DNA of 64,000 bases from Pseudomonas fluorescens (GTDB lineage: Bacteria; Pseudomonadota; Gammaproteobacteria; Pseudomonadales; Pseudomonadaceae), in the NCBI RefSeq assembly GCF_004683905.1, contig NZ_CP038438.1, positions 4,588,001-4,652,000 of the forward strand. Direction: 5' to 3'. Below are positions 17,349-26,200 of this stretch, in pieces; positions within the stretch are counted from its first letter, which is position 1; each line of letters opens with the position of its first letter. The notes beneath the pieces are model-generated. The model saw only the letters and a program-made list of their open reading frames with translations, searched no databases and had not been told where the DNA came from. Both the position numbers and the translations under genes were made by a program.

Positions 17349-18014
17349 TTAGTCCAGCAGCGCCAGGGCCTCGGCGGTGCATTCCTGAATGCGCGCCCAG
17401 TCGCCGTTCTTGATCCATTCGGGATCGAGCATCCAGCTACCGCCCACGCACATGACGTTTTTCAGCGCCATGTAGCTCTTGATGTTGGCCGGGCCGACGC
17501 CACCGGTCGGGCAGAATTTCACTTCGCCGAACGGGCCGCCGAGGGCCTTGATCGCTGCCACGCCACCGCTGACTTCCGCCGGGAACAGCTTGAAGCGGCG
17601 ATAGCCCAGGCCATAGCCTTCCATGATGCCGGAGGCATTGCTGATGCCCGGCAGCAGCGGAATCGGGCTGTCGACGCTGGCTTCGAGCAGGTCACGGGTG
17701 ATGCCCGGGGTGACGATGAATTGCGAACCCGCCGCTTCCGCCGCCGCGAGCATGTTGCGATCGAGCACGGTGCCGGCACCGGTCACCAGTTCCGGACGCT
17801 GCTCACGCAGGATCTGGATCGCCTTGAGACCGAACTGCGAACGTAGGGTCACTTCCAGCGCGGTCAGGCCACCGGCGGCCAGAGCGTCGGCCAGTGGCAG
17901 CACGTCCTGTTCACGGGCGATGGTGATCACTGGCAGGATCCGCGCCTTGGCGCAGAGGCTGTCGATCAGGGCAACTTTGTCCGCCATGGAAACGGTCGGG
18001 GATGGATTTTTCAT
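17349..18014 (-). CDS. eda: KDPG/KHG aldolase
   Basis: A 221-residue enzyme that cleaves 2-keto-3-deoxy-6-phosphogluconate to pyruvate and glyceraldehyde-3-phosphate, the last step of the Entner-Doudoroff pathway. Recognisable parts are ARILPVITIAREQDVLPLAD, GGLTALEVTLR with the catalytic Glu, and YRRFKLFPAEVSGGVAAIKA with the Schiff-base Lys followed by FCPTGGV. The start at 18014 (MKNPSPTVSMADK) has AAGGAT 8 bp upstream; the in-frame ATG at 18041 would overlap pgl by 10 bp. It is the last gene of zwf-pgl-eda. Confidence 0.95.
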   Translation of the reverse strand: MKNPSPTVSMADKVALIDSLCAKARILPVITIAREQDVLPLADALAAGGLTALEVTLRSQFGLKAIQILREQRPELVTGAGTVLDRNMLAAAEAAGSQFIVTPGITRDLLEASVDSPIPLLPGISNASGIMEGYGLGYRRFKLFPAEVSGGVAAIKALGGPFGEVKFCPTGGVGPANIKSYMALKNVMCVGGSWMLDPEWIKNGDWARIQECTAEALALLD

Positions 18015-18031
18015 AGCGGCTGATCCTTGGC

Positions 18032-18745
18032 TCATGGGCACCAGTAAATCTCTAACGTAGGTTGCAGAAACGCGCGCACCGGCATGGCCGCGACGTCGTC
18101 GGATGCCAGTGCGGCATTCAGAGTGGTCAGTTTCGACTGACCGGAAATCGACAGAATCTTGTGCTTCGCCGAAGCCAGCAGCGCGCGGCTCATGGTCAGG
18201 CGTTGACGCGGCACACTCGGCGCCAGCATCGGCCAGCAGCGACGGCTGCCGTCAGTCTGCAAGGCTTCAGTCAGGTTCGGGCTGTCGGGGAACAGCGACG
18301 CGGTGTGACCGTCATCGCCCATGCCCAGCACCAGCACGTCGATCGGCGGCAATTCCGCGAGCAGACGGTCGGCCTGTTCCGCAGCCTGCTCGACGTTGGC
18401 CGCCGCGCTGTAGAGGCTGAGGAACTGCGCCTTGGCGGCCGGGCCTTTGAGCAGATACTGCTTGAGCAGGCCGGCGTTGCTGTCGGCGTGTTCGACCGGT
18501 ACCCAGCGTTCGTCGGCGAGGGTCACGACGACCTTCGACCATTCCAGCTCCTGCTTGGCCAGGTGCTGAAAAAACGCCACCGGGCTGCGACCGCCTGAGA
18601 CCACCAGCACCGCGTTGCCGCGTGCAGCGATGGCATCGCTCAACTGCTTGGCGACGTTCAGCGCCAGACCTTCGGCCAACAGCACCGGGCTCTTGAATTC
18701 GTGGGCATTCACGCCCGCGGGCAGTTTCACATCAGATATCGCCAT
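18032..18745 (-). CDS. pgl: 6-phosphogluconolactonase
   Basis: A 237-residue enzyme of the DevB/NagB-like type that hydrolyses 6-phosphogluconolactone made by Zwf. It contains VVSGGRSPVAFFQHLA (phosphate-binding), VTLADERWVPVEHADSNAGL (family signature) and IDVLVLGMGDDGHTASLFPD (about residues 135-154, catalytic region). Its start overlaps the end of zwf by 14 bp and eda follows 17 bp after its stop, so the three genes form one tight operon. Confidence 0.95.
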   Translation of the reverse strand: MAISDVKLPAGVNAHEFKSPVLLAEGLALNVAKQLSDAIAARGNAVLVVSGGRSPVAFFQHLAKQELEWSKVVVTLADERWVPVEHADSNAGLLKQYLLKGPAAKAQFLSLYSAAANVEQAAEQADRLLAELPPIDVLVLGMGDDGHTASLFPDSPNLTEALQTDGSRRCWPMLAPSVPRQRLTMSRALLASAKHKILSISGQSKLTTLNAALASDDVAAMPVRAFLQPTLEIYWCP

Positions 18746-20198
18746 ACCACGACCTCCCGTCCCGCGTGATCAGTGCAATCGAGCTCATCGGCCCCCACGA
18801 CCCGGCCGCATACGGCTTGGGCGCGTCACCGGACTTCTTCCAGCCGGCGATCAACTGGTCACACCACTTCCACGCGGCTTCGATTTCATCTTTACGGACA
18901 AACAGGTTCTGATTGCCGTTCATCACTTCCAGCAACAACCGCTCGTAGGCATCGGGGATCCGCGCGCTGCGCCAGGTGTCGGAGAAATTCAGTTGCAGCG
19001 GCCCGCTGCGCAGTTGCATGCCCTTGTCCAGACCCTGCTCCTTGGTCATCACCCGCAAGGAAATGCCTTCGTCCGGTTGCAGACGGATGATCAGTTTGTT
19101 GCTGATCTGCAGGCGCTGTTCCGGCGCGAAAATGTAGTGCGACGGTTCCTTGAAGTGGATGACGATCTGCGACAGTTTCTGCGGCATGCGCTTGCCGGTG
19201 CGCAGGTAGAACGGCACACCGGCCCAACGCCAGTTGCGGATGTCGGCACGCAGGGCGACGAAGGTTTCGGTGTCGCTCTGGGTGTTGGAATTCGGCTCTT
19301 CGAGGTAGCCCGGCACGGACTTGCCTTCGCTGTGCCCGGCGATGTACTGGCCGCGCACCACCTGAGTGGTCAGGCCTTCCGGGCTGATCGGTGCCAGCGC
19401 CTTGAGCACTTTTACCTTTTCGTCACGGATGCTGTCGGCGGACAGGTCGGCCGGCGGGTCCATGGCGATCAGGCACAGCAGCTGCAGCAGATGGTTCTGG
19501 ATCATGTCGCGCAGCTGGCCGGCCTTGTCGAAGTAGCCCCAACGGCCCTCGATACCGACCTTCTCGGCCACGGTGATTTCCACGTGGGAGATGTAATTCT
19601 GGTTCCACTGGGTTTCGAACAGACTGTTGGCGAAACGCAGGGCGATCAGGTTCTGGACGGTCTCTTTGCCCAGGTAGTGGTCGATGCGGTAGGTGCGGTT
19701 CTCCGGGAAGAACTGGGCCACGGCGTCATTCACCTTGCGCGAGGATTCCAGATCGGAGCCGATCGGCTTTTCCAGGACCACACGGGTGTTTTCTGCCAGA
19801 CCGACTTTCGCCAGGTTCTCGCAGATCGCGCCGTACACCGCTGCCGGTGTGGCGAAGTAGGCAATCATGCGTTGCGCGCTGCCGGTCGCTTCGGCCAGCG
19901 CCACATAGTCTTCAGCCTTGAGGAAGTCGACGTGCAGGTAGCTCAGGCGCGCCAGAAAGCGCTCGGCCACGGCCTCGTCCAGCTCTTTGCCGACGTAACG
20001 GCGCAATTCGGCGGCGATGAACGCCAGGTGCTGCTGCTCGGAACCGGGTTCACGGGCCAGCGCGATGATGCGCGTGTCTTCGTGCAACAGGTCGGCGCCA
20101 TCGAGGTGATAAAGGGCAGGAAACAGCTTGCGCAGGGCCAGATCGCCCAGAGCGCCGAACAAGGCAAAGGTGCACGGTTCAACCGTAATCGAAGGCAT
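18732..20198 (-). CDS. zwf: Glucose-6-phosphate 1-dehydrogenase
   Basis: A 488-residue dehydrogenase oxidising glucose-6-phosphate with NAD(P)+. The dinucleotide site FALFGALGDLALRKLFPAL lies at about residues 11-29, the substrate-binding and catalytic motif RIDHYLGKETVQN at about 171-183, and the RIPDAYERLLLEVMNG segment near 400. It heads zwf-pgl-eda, divergent from hexR across 217 bp that contain a HexR-type palindrome. The leader contains AAGAACAA just before the ATG, which fits the loose Crc/Hfq pattern AANAANAA. Confidence 0.96.
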   Translation of the reverse strand: MPSITVEPCTFALFGALGDLALRKLFPALYHLDGADLLHEDTRIIALAREPGSEQQHLAFIAAELRRYVGKELDEAVAERFLARLSYLHVDFLKAEDYVALAEATGSAQRMIAYFATPAAVYGAICENLAKVGLAENTRVVLEKPIGSDLESSRKVNDAVAQFFPENRTYRIDHYLGKETVQNLIALRFANSLFETQWNQNYISHVEITVAEKVGIEGRWGYFDKAGQLRDMIQNHLLQLLCLIAMDPPADLSADSIRDEKVKVLKALAPISPEGLTTQVVRGQYIAGHSEGKSVPGYLEEPNSNTQSDTETFVALRADIRNWRWAGVPFYLRTGKRMPQKLSQIVIHFKEPSHYIFAPEQRLQISNKLIIRLQPDEGISLRVMTKEQGLDKGMQLRSGPLQLNFSDTWRSARIPDAYERLLLEVMNGNQNLFVRKDEIEAAWKWCDQLIAGWKKSGDAPKPYAAGSWGPMSSIALITRDGRSWYGDI

Positions 20199-20263
20199 GA
20201 TGTTTGTTCTTTTATCAAGTTAAGCTACAAATACCTTTTTTCAAGGCATCACTCAAGGGAAAA

Positions 20264-20280
20264 TGTAGTAATAACCACAA
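20264..20280. promoter_or_regulatory. HexR operator between zwf and hexR
   Basis: TGTAGTAATAACCACAA is a near-perfect palindrome (TGTAGT/ACCACA) lying 66 bp before the zwf start. It fits the TTGT-N7/8-ACAA-like operators described for HexR of P. putida, whose repression is relieved by KDPG. Its place between hexR and zwf agrees. Confidence 0.65.
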
Positions 20281-20415
20281 CATTTTCGCAAAATACAGAT
20301 TCCGAGTGGTGGTCGGTCGGAGCCACCAGTAGGATAGGCCACCGTTACGGGCCATATCAAAGGCCCAATTTGCATAGCCCGGCGCACCTTTGCGCAGGTG
20401 AATTAGGAATTCCAT

Positions 20416-21285
20416 ATGGACCGCGTGCGAAATTTACTGGAACAGATCCAGAGTCGCCTTGAAGAGCTGAACAAGGCCGAACGCAAAGTCGCCGAGGTGA
20501 TCCTGCTCAACCCGCAGCAGGCCACCCGCTTCAGCATCGCCGCCCTCGCCCAGGCCGCATCGGTGAGCGAGCCGACGGTCAACCGCTTCTGCCGTTCGTT
20601 CGGTGTCAGCGGCTACCCTGAACTCAAGCTGCAACTGGCGCAAAGCCTGGCCAGTGGCGCGGCGTATGTCAGCCGCGCGGTGGAGGCCGATGACAATCCC
20701 GAGGCGTACACGCAGAAGATTTTCGGCAGCGCCATCGCCTCGCTGGACAGCGCTTGCCAGGCGCTCGATCCGAACCTGATCAGCCGCGCCGTCGACCTGT
20801 TGATTCAGGCCCGGCAGATCCACTTCTTCGGTCTCGGTGCTTCGGCCCCGGTGGCGCTGGATGCGCAACACAAATTCTTCCGTTTCAACCTCGCCGTCAC
20901 CGCCCATGCCGATGTGCTGATGCAGCGAATGATTGCCTCGGTGGCGCACACCGGTGAGCTGTTCGTGATCATTTCCTACACCGGCCGCACCCGCGAACTG
21001 GTGGAAGTGGCGCGCATCGCCCGGGAGAACGGCGCTTCGGTGCTGGGTCTGACCGCCGAGAATTCACCGCTGGCCAAGGCCAGCACCCTGAGCCTGAACA
21101 TTCCGCTGCCGGAAGACACCGACATCTATATGCCGATGACTTCGCGGATCATTCAGTTGACGGTGCTGGATGTGCTGGCGACCGGCATGACGCTGCGTCG
21201 CGGGGTGGACTTCCAGCCGCATCTGCGCAAGATCAAAGAGAGCTTGAATGCGAGCCGGTATCCGGTGGGTGACGAGTTCAACTGA
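20416..21285 (+). CDS. hexR: RpiR-family transcriptional regulator HexR
   Basis: A 289-residue repressor with an N-terminal RpiR helix-turn-helix (about residues 1-77; FSIAALAQAASVSEPTVNRF is the DNA-recognition part) and a C-terminal SIS sugar-isomerase domain (about 125-265; ISYTGRTRELVEVARIA). In pseudomonads HexR controls zwf-pgl-eda, edd-glk-gltRS and gap in response to KDPG. It is divergent from zwf, and matching operators occur at zwf and in the edd/gapA gap of this window. AGGAATTCCAT precedes the ATG. Confidence 0.94.
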   Translation: MDRVRNLLEQIQSRLEELNKAERKVAEVILLNPQQATRFSIAALAQAASVSEPTVNRFCRSFGVSGYPELKLQLAQSLASGAAYVSRAVEADDNPEAYTQKIFGSAIASLDSACQALDPNLISRAVDLLIQARQIHFFGLGASAPVALDAQHKFFRFNLAVTAHADVLMQRMIASVAHTGELFVIISYTGRTRELVEVARIARENGASVLGLTAENSPLAKASTLSLNIPLPEDTDIYMPMTSRIIQLTVLDVLATGMTLRRGVDFQPHLRKIKESLNASRYPVGDEFN

Positions 21286-21306
21286 GTCATTGAAAGCTTA
21301 AAAGCC

Positions 21307-21486
21307 AACCCTCACCCCAGCCCTCTCCCCGAGGGACAGGGAGCTGACCGAGGTGTCTTGCGCTATACATCGACCTGAAATATCCAGTCGATTATGGATT
21401 CAGCACCGCTCTTTCATTTCGGCGTAATTCTTCAGCATCCCCCGATCGGTCCCCTCTCCCTCCGGGAGAGGGCTAGGGTGAGGGTA
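21307..21486. repeat. Family 3 inverted repeat unit (about 180 bp)
   Basis: Begins CCTCACCCCAGCCCTCTCCC and ends with the reverse-oriented GGGAGAGGGCTAGGGTGAGG. The interior carries GACCTGAAAT and GACCGAGGTG, which recur in the copies at 30133 and 54091. It lies between the converging hexR and mutarotase genes. Confidence 0.8.
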
Positions 21487-21504
21487 GCGGTGAACTTGAC
21501 GCAC

Positions 21505-22359
21505 TCAAGCCGCCGCCCACGCCTGCAAACTCAAATGCGCCTTCTCCCCCGGCGCCAGATGCAGGCTGTCGGTACCGCCCGCCGCCGCTTCGACACAGAC
21601 AAACTCCGTCACTTCATCCCAGCTCACGCCCAACAGGGGGCGCGAGCCAGGATGCCAGACCACGGTATCGCCGCTATCACCGGTATCGATGCACAACTCG
21701 CGCTGCCAAGCGTGATCCTTGAGCTGTAATTCGCCGTCGTGCTGGAACACCCGCTGACAACCGCCATCGACGCGCAACTCGCCTTCCTGCTGACAGGACT
21801 GGCGGCTCAACTGGTCATAACCCTGCACGCCTTCGAGCCCAGACAGCGCTATCTCACCGACATCGCCAATACGCCAGTAAGCGTGCAAAGCCTGGCTCAA
21901 CTGGCACGGCATGTCGTCCTGATGCTCGGTGCTCAGGCGTAATTCCATGCGTTCACCGAGGTGCGCATGCAGGTCAACCTGCCAATCGCACAACTGCAAT
22001 TGCCAATGCAGTCGCACGCCATCTTCGGCGCTGCTGCTGTCGAGCAACTTCCAGTCGAGCAGTCGTGCCCAGCCATGGGATGGCCAGGCATTTTCGCTCG
22101 GATGGCGGCCATACCACGGCCAGCACACCGGCACGCCGCCACGAATGGCGCCAACGTGCGGCCACTTCGCCGCACACCACAACCACGGTTTCTGCCCGCG
22201 CGGCTGAAAGTGCAGCAACTGCGCGCCCTGCCGACTGAACACCGCCTGACACAGCGGATGGTCGATCACCAGCACATCGCGCATCTGATAGCGCTCCCAG
22301 GCAAACACCGGTCGTTCGCGCAGGGATTTGAAGAAGCGTTGCAGCGGATGCTCATGCAT
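21505..22359 (-). CDS. D-hexose-6-phosphate mutarotase
   Basis: A 284-residue aldose-1-epimerase-fold protein of the YeaD type. It contains FSRQGAQLLHFQPRGQKPWL, RGGVPVCWPWYGRHP (about residues 73-87) and HGWARLLDWKLL (about 94-105, with a conserved His), and near the end VVWHPGS and WDEVTEFVCVEAA with the catalytic-Glu region. It interconverts anomers of glucose-6-phosphate, feeding Zwf. It follows oprB on the same strand, but a terminator and a family 2 repeat separate them, so it may have its own promoter. Confidence 0.88.
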   Translation of the reverse strand: MHEHPLQRFFKSLRERPVFAWERYQMRDVLVIDHPLCQAVFSRQGAQLLHFQPRGQKPWLWCAAKWPHVGAIRGGVPVCWPWYGRHPSENAWPSHGWARLLDWKLLDSSSAEDGVRLHWQLQLCDWQVDLHAHLGERMELRLSTEHQDDMPCQLSQALHAYWRIGDVGEIALSGLEGVQGYDQLSRQSCQQEGELRVDGGCQRVFQHDGELQLKDHAWQRELCIDTGDSGDTVVWHPGSRPLLGVSWDEVTEFVCVEAAAGGTDSLHLAPGEKAHLSLQAWAAA

Positions 22360-22421
22360 TGGCCACGGTCCTGAAAATCATGGGGGTACTCAATTACCTT
22401 TGTGCCCAGTGAGAGTGAACA

Positions 22422-22556
22422 CTGTGGCGAGGGGATTTATCCCCGATGGGTTGCGAAGCAAACCCAAACCTGCAACCGTTTTCCCACTGACATATCGTAT
22501 GCAATGGGTTCAGGGCCGCTTCGCGCCCCATCGGGGATAAATCCCCTCGCCACAGG
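22422..22556. repeat. Family 2 inverted repeat
   Basis: Arms GTGGCGAGGGGATTTATCCC and the matching ATCGGGGATAAATCCCCTCG, separated by about 70 bp with a CTTCGC/GCGAAG inner pair. It lies between the oprB terminator and the mutarotase gene. Confidence 0.85.
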
Positions 22557-22578
22557 TATAACATCGGACGTCTATCGC

Positions 22579-22608
22579 AAAAAAAAAACGGACAGCCTTG
22601 GCTGTCCG
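22579..22608 (-). terminator. Rho-independent terminator of oprB
   Basis: CGGACAGCCTTGGCTGTCCG perfect palindrome (22589-22608) followed on the minus strand by ten T. It is 40 bp after the oprB stop. Confidence 0.92.
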
Positions 22609-22647
22609 CAAATATGCGCACATAGAGAGGAGCTTATCGCAACAGCG

Positions 22648-23997
22648 TTAGAACGTAGACTGAATTTTCAGACCGGCGACCAATGCGTTGTCCACTTCAT
22701 CCACACCACCCGGGTGAGTGATGTACTGCAGGTTAGGACGCACCGTCAGCCAGTTGGTGACGTGGAAGCCGTAGTTGATCTCGTAGTTGTATTCGGTTTC
22801 ACGAATCGGCGAGAACACCGGATTGTCGTAGTCCGAAACACCGTTGGACGCATTCAGGAACTCGGCGTTTTTCTTCACGTCATCGTTGACATGAATACGC
22901 GCCGCACCGATACCCACGTCATCTTTAGGACGCGCGTCGAACGGGCCCTTGTAGACAAACATCACCGACTGGTAGTTGTCGATGAAGTTGGTGTCCTTGT
23001 CGTGGAAGGTCGCGTTGGCGGCGATGTTCAGACCGCGAGTAGCATCACCGTTGTGGCTGGTGAGTTGCTGCTGCGCGACGAACCAGTAGCCGTGTTTGCT
23101 GCTGTGGGTCTTGTACGCGTCGCCAGTGGTTGCAGCGTCGAAGCCGTTGACGTCTTCACGGACGTCATTGGCGTCAGCCGTGCTCTTGTAGTAACCGACG
23201 CGGTATTCGCCCGGCAGGCTGTTGACCTTCGGCGACCAGACCAGTTCGACTGGCAGAACAGTCCCTTTGGTGCCGCTGCCGCTGAGCTTGAAGCCGTTGC
23301 CGTGTTCCAGTTGCGACGGGTTCTGGTTGTAAGCACCGATCTGCGCGTAGAGCTCGTCGTTGATGTTGTACTTCACGCGAATCGCGGCCTGGCTGACCGG
23401 CCAGTTGTACCAGATGTTGGTCGCCCAGTTACCCACTTGCGAACCGCAGAACGCCAGGTTCTGGAAGTCGCACGGGAAGGTGTTGAAGTCTTCGCCTTCA
23501 CCGAAGTAACCGGCCTTGACGTCCAGCTTGTTGTCGAAGAACTGGTGCTGAATCCACAACTGGGTCAGACGCACCATGTGGCCACGACCGTAGACTTCCT
23601 GCGAAGACGACAGAGTGCCGGCACGCGGATCGCCAACGCGGTCGTTGGAGATGTTTTGCCCGTTACGGTTGGTCAGCTGGATCTTGGCCTGAGTGTTGTC
23701 CCAGCCCCAGAGTTTTTGCAGATCCAGCGCCACGCCCAGACCGAACTGATCGCTGTAGCGACCGGTTTTGTCGTCGTTGTAGCCGCCATGCAGGTTGGCG
23801 CCCATTTCCCCAACGTAGTCAGCCTTGATGTCGATACCTTGCTCGATCAGCTTGGTCCGCTCGCCACCCCAGTCACCGGTCATCCATTTCGAGTCGGAGC
23901 TGAAGGCATCCGCCGCCATGGCGTTACCGGCCAGCACCAATGCCGCCGCAGCTGACACTTGGCAGATCAACCGGGCATTGACGTGTTTCTTTTTCAT
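22648..23997 (-). CDS. oprB: Carbohydrate-selective outer membrane porin OprB
   Basis: A 449-residue outer-membrane beta-barrel. Residues 1-33 are a signal peptide (MKKKHVNARLICQVSAAAAL, cleavage after AMA). Then come the OprB-type segments DSKWMTGDWGGERTKLIEQG and IKADYVGEMGANLHGGYN, alternating barrel strands, and a final Phe (QSTF). It carries glucose across the outer membrane to GtsA. The ATG at 23997 is chosen for its signal peptide; the upstream frame runs through a REP element. An AATAACAATAA Crc/Hfq-type motif is 17 bp upstream. It follows gtsD after a REP pair. Confidence 0.93.
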   Translation of the reverse strand: MKKKHVNARLICQVSAAAALVLAGNAMAADAFSSDSKWMTGDWGGERTKLIEQGIDIKADYVGEMGANLHGGYNDDKTGRYSDQFGLGVALDLQKLWGWDNTQAKIQLTNRNGQNISNDRVGDPRAGTLSSSQEVYGRGHMVRLTQLWIQHQFFDNKLDVKAGYFGEGEDFNTFPCDFQNLAFCGSQVGNWATNIWYNWPVSQAAIRVKYNINDELYAQIGAYNQNPSQLEHGNGFKLSGSGTKGTVLPVELVWSPKVNSLPGEYRVGYYKSTADANDVREDVNGFDAATTGDAYKTHSSKHGYWFVAQQQLTSHNGDATRGLNIAANATFHDKDTNFIDNYQSVMFVYKGPFDARPKDDVGIGAARIHVNDDVKKNAEFLNASNGVSDYDNPVFSPIRETEYNYEINYGFHVTNWLTVRPNLQYITHPGGVDEVDNALVAGLKIQSTF

Positions 23998-24013
23998 CCC
24001 TACATCCTCGTCT

Positions 24014-24024
24014 TTATTGTTATT
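24014..24024 (-). promoter_or_regulatory. Crc/Hfq A-rich (CA) motif before oprB
   Basis: The minus strand reads AATAACAATAA, two overlapping AAYAAYAA motifs, 17 bp before the oprB ATG. The position fits translational repression by Hfq/Crc during catabolite repression. Confidence 0.6.
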
Positions 24025-24089
24025 AACTGTTTTTTTCCAACGCGGTTTACATAAATTGCGATGCTCGACAGGCCGAACACCACTTTTCC

Positions 24090-24182
24090 CCTGTGGGAGC
24101 GGGCTTGCTCGCGAAGGCGTCATGTCAGTCGCCATGTGTGCTGCCTGACACTCCGTTTTCGCGAGCAAGCCCGCTCCCACAT
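24090..24182. repeat. REP pair (family 1) between gtsD and oprB
   Basis: Inverted REP cores spaced by about 40 bp, inside a probable gtsABCD-oprB transcription unit. It may help set different mRNA levels on either side. Confidence 0.9.
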
Positions 24183-24191
24183 TTTTGATCT

Positions 24192-25352
24192 TCAGCGCCC
24201 CTTGAACTGGGCGACGTTGGCGCCGTGCGCTTCGGTCTTCGGTTGCCCCGCAGTCCCCAGACGCTCGCCAGTCTTGGCATCGAACAACAACACTTTCGAC
24301 GGATCGAATTGCAGGGTCAGGGTCTCGCCCACCTGCGGTGCCACGTCCGGCGCCAGGCGGCAGCAGACCTTGGTCTCATTCAGGTTGACGAACACCAGCG
24401 TGTCCGGACCGGTCGGCTCGGTGACCTGCACTTCCGCCTTGATGCTCGGCAGACCATTGCCCTCGCCGTTCGCCAGAACAATCTGTTCCGGGCGCAGGCC
24501 GAGGATCACTTCGCGATCTTCCAGCCCTGCATCCTGCATGCTCATCGGCAACTCGCAACGCGCCTGACCGCTGTCGAGCAGCGCCAGCAGACGACCGTCC
24601 TTGCGTTGCAGACGCAGCGGAATGAAGTTCATCGGCGGCGAACCGATGAAGCTTGCGACAAACAGGTTGGCCGGATCGTTGTAGATCTCTTTCGGCGTGC
24701 CGAACTGCTGAATGATCCCGTCCTTCATCACCGCCACTTTGTCGCCCAGGGTCATCGCTTCGATCTGGTCGTGGGTCACGTAGACCGTGGTGGTTTTCAG
24801 GCGCTGGTGCATCAGTTTCATTTCGGTACGCATCTCGACGCGCAGCTTGGCGTCGAGGTTGGACAGCGGTTCGTCGAACAGATAGATCTTCGGCCGACGC
24901 GCCAGTGCACGGCCCATCGCCACACGCTGTTGCTGACCACCGGAGAGCTGACCCGGCTTGCGGTTGAGCAAGTGTTCGATCTGCAGCAGCTTGGCCACGC
25001 GCGCGACTTCTTCGTCGATCGCCGACTGGCTCATCTTGCGGATCTTCAGACCGAACTCGATGTTCTCGCGCACGCTCATGGTCGGGTACAGCGCGTAGGA
25101 CTGGAACACCATGGCGATGTCGCGATCCTTCGGGCTCATGCCGCTGACGTCCTGATCGCCGATCATGATCGCGCCACCGGTGATGGTCTCGAGGCCGGCG
25201 ATGCAGTTCATCAGGGTCGATTTGCCGCAGCCCGACGGGCCGACCAGGATCAGGAACTCACCGTCCTTGATCGACAGATCGATGTTCTTCAGGGTGTCCG
25301 GCAGGCCGGCACCGTAGGTCTTGTTGACGTTGCGAAGTTCGAGCGTTGCCAT
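24192..25352 (-). CDS. gtsD: Glucose/mannose ABC transporter ATP-binding protein
   Basis: A 386-residue ATPase of the MalK/UgpC class. It has Walker A GPSGCGKST (about residues 38-46), signature LSGGQQQR (about 136-143), Walker B IYLFDEPLSNLD (about 155-166), switch His in VYVTHDQIEA, and a C-terminal OB/TOBE regulatory domain (about 240-370). It energises GtsBC for glucose import across the inner membrane. It starts 2 bp after the gtsC stop, in one tight operon. Confidence 0.94.
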   Translation of the reverse strand: MATLELRNVNKTYGAGLPDTLKNIDLSIKDGEFLILVGPSGCGKSTLMNCIAGLETITGGAIMIGDQDVSGMSPKDRDIAMVFQSYALYPTMSVRENIEFGLKIRKMSQSAIDEEVARVAKLLQIEHLLNRKPGQLSGGQQQRVAMGRALARRPKIYLFDEPLSNLDAKLRVEMRTEMKLMHQRLKTTTVYVTHDQIEAMTLGDKVAVMKDGIIQQFGTPKEIYNDPANLFVASFIGSPPMNFIPLRLQRKDGRLLALLDSGQARCELPMSMQDAGLEDREVILGLRPEQIVLANGEGNGLPSIKAEVQVTEPTGPDTLVFVNLNETKVCCRLAPDVAPQVGETLTLQFDPSKVLLFDAKTGERLGTAGQPKTEAHGANVAQFKGR

Positions 25353-25354
25353 GA

Positions 25355-26200
25355 TTACCCCTTGACTGCGCCGGCCGTCAGCCCGCGCACGAAATACTTG
25401 CCTGCGACCACATAGACCAGCAGGGTCGGCAGGCCGGCGATCATCGCCGCTGCCATATCAACGTTGTATTCCTTGGCGCCGGTGCTGGTGTTGACCAGGT
25501 TGTTCAACGCCACCGTGATCGGTTGCGAATCACCGCTGGAGAACACCACACCGAACAGGAAGTCGTTCCAGATCTGGGTGAACTGCCAGATCAGGCAAAC
25601 CATGATGATCGGGGTCGACATCGGCAGAATGATCTGCCGGAAGATCGTGAAGAAACCCGCGCCATCCAGCCGTGCAGCCTTGATCAGCGCATCGGGAATG
25701 CTCACGTAGTAGTTACGGAAAAACAGCGTGGTAAACGCCAGACCATAGACCACGTGCACGAATACCAGTCCGGTGGTGGTGCTCGCCAGGCCCATCTTGC
25801 CGAGGGTGAACGAGGCCGGCAGCAGTACGGTCTGGAACGGCAGGAAGCAGCCGAACAGCAGCAGGCCGAAGAACAGCTGCGAACCACGGAAACGCCAGAA
25901 CGACAGCACGTAACCGTTCAGCGCGCCGATGGCGGTGGAAATGACCACGGCCGGCACGGTGATCTTGATCGAGTTCCAGAAGTAACCGTCAACCGTGGCC
26001 CAGGCCTTGACCCAGCCGATGCCGCTGACCACGGTCGGCCAACTGAGCAGGTTGCCGGTGCTGATGTCTTCCGGGGTCTTGAAACTGGTCAGCAGCATCA
26101 CCACCAGCGGAATCAGGTACAGCAGGACCGCGAGGATCAGCACCGCGTAGATCGCGACGCGACTCAGGCTGAAAGCGGGTTTGGCAGCGAGACTAGTCAT
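25355..26200 (-). CDS. gtsC: Glucose/mannose ABC transporter permease (second subunit)
   Basis: A 281-residue MalG-type permease with six membrane segments, the first at about 13-36. The EAA loop is near residues 190-209 (ALIKAARLDGAGFFTIFRQI), the site that contacts the ATPase. It pairs with GtsB. Its start overlaps the gtsB stop by 8 bp and gtsD follows at once, so stoichiometric translation is likely. Confidence 0.93.
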   Translation of the reverse strand: MTSLAAKPAFSLSRVAIYAVLILAVLLYLIPLVVMLLTSFKTPEDISTGNLLSWPTVVSGIGWVKAWATVDGYFWNSIKITVPAVVISTAIGALNGYVLSFWRFRGSQLFFGLLLFGCFLPFQTVLLPASFTLGKMGLASTTTGLVFVHVVYGLAFTTLFFRNYYVSIPDALIKAARLDGAGFFTIFRQIILPMSTPIIMVCLIWQFTQIWNDFLFGVVFSSGDSQPITVALNNLVNTSTGAKEYNVDMAAAMIAGLPTLLVYVVAGKYFVRGLTAGAVKG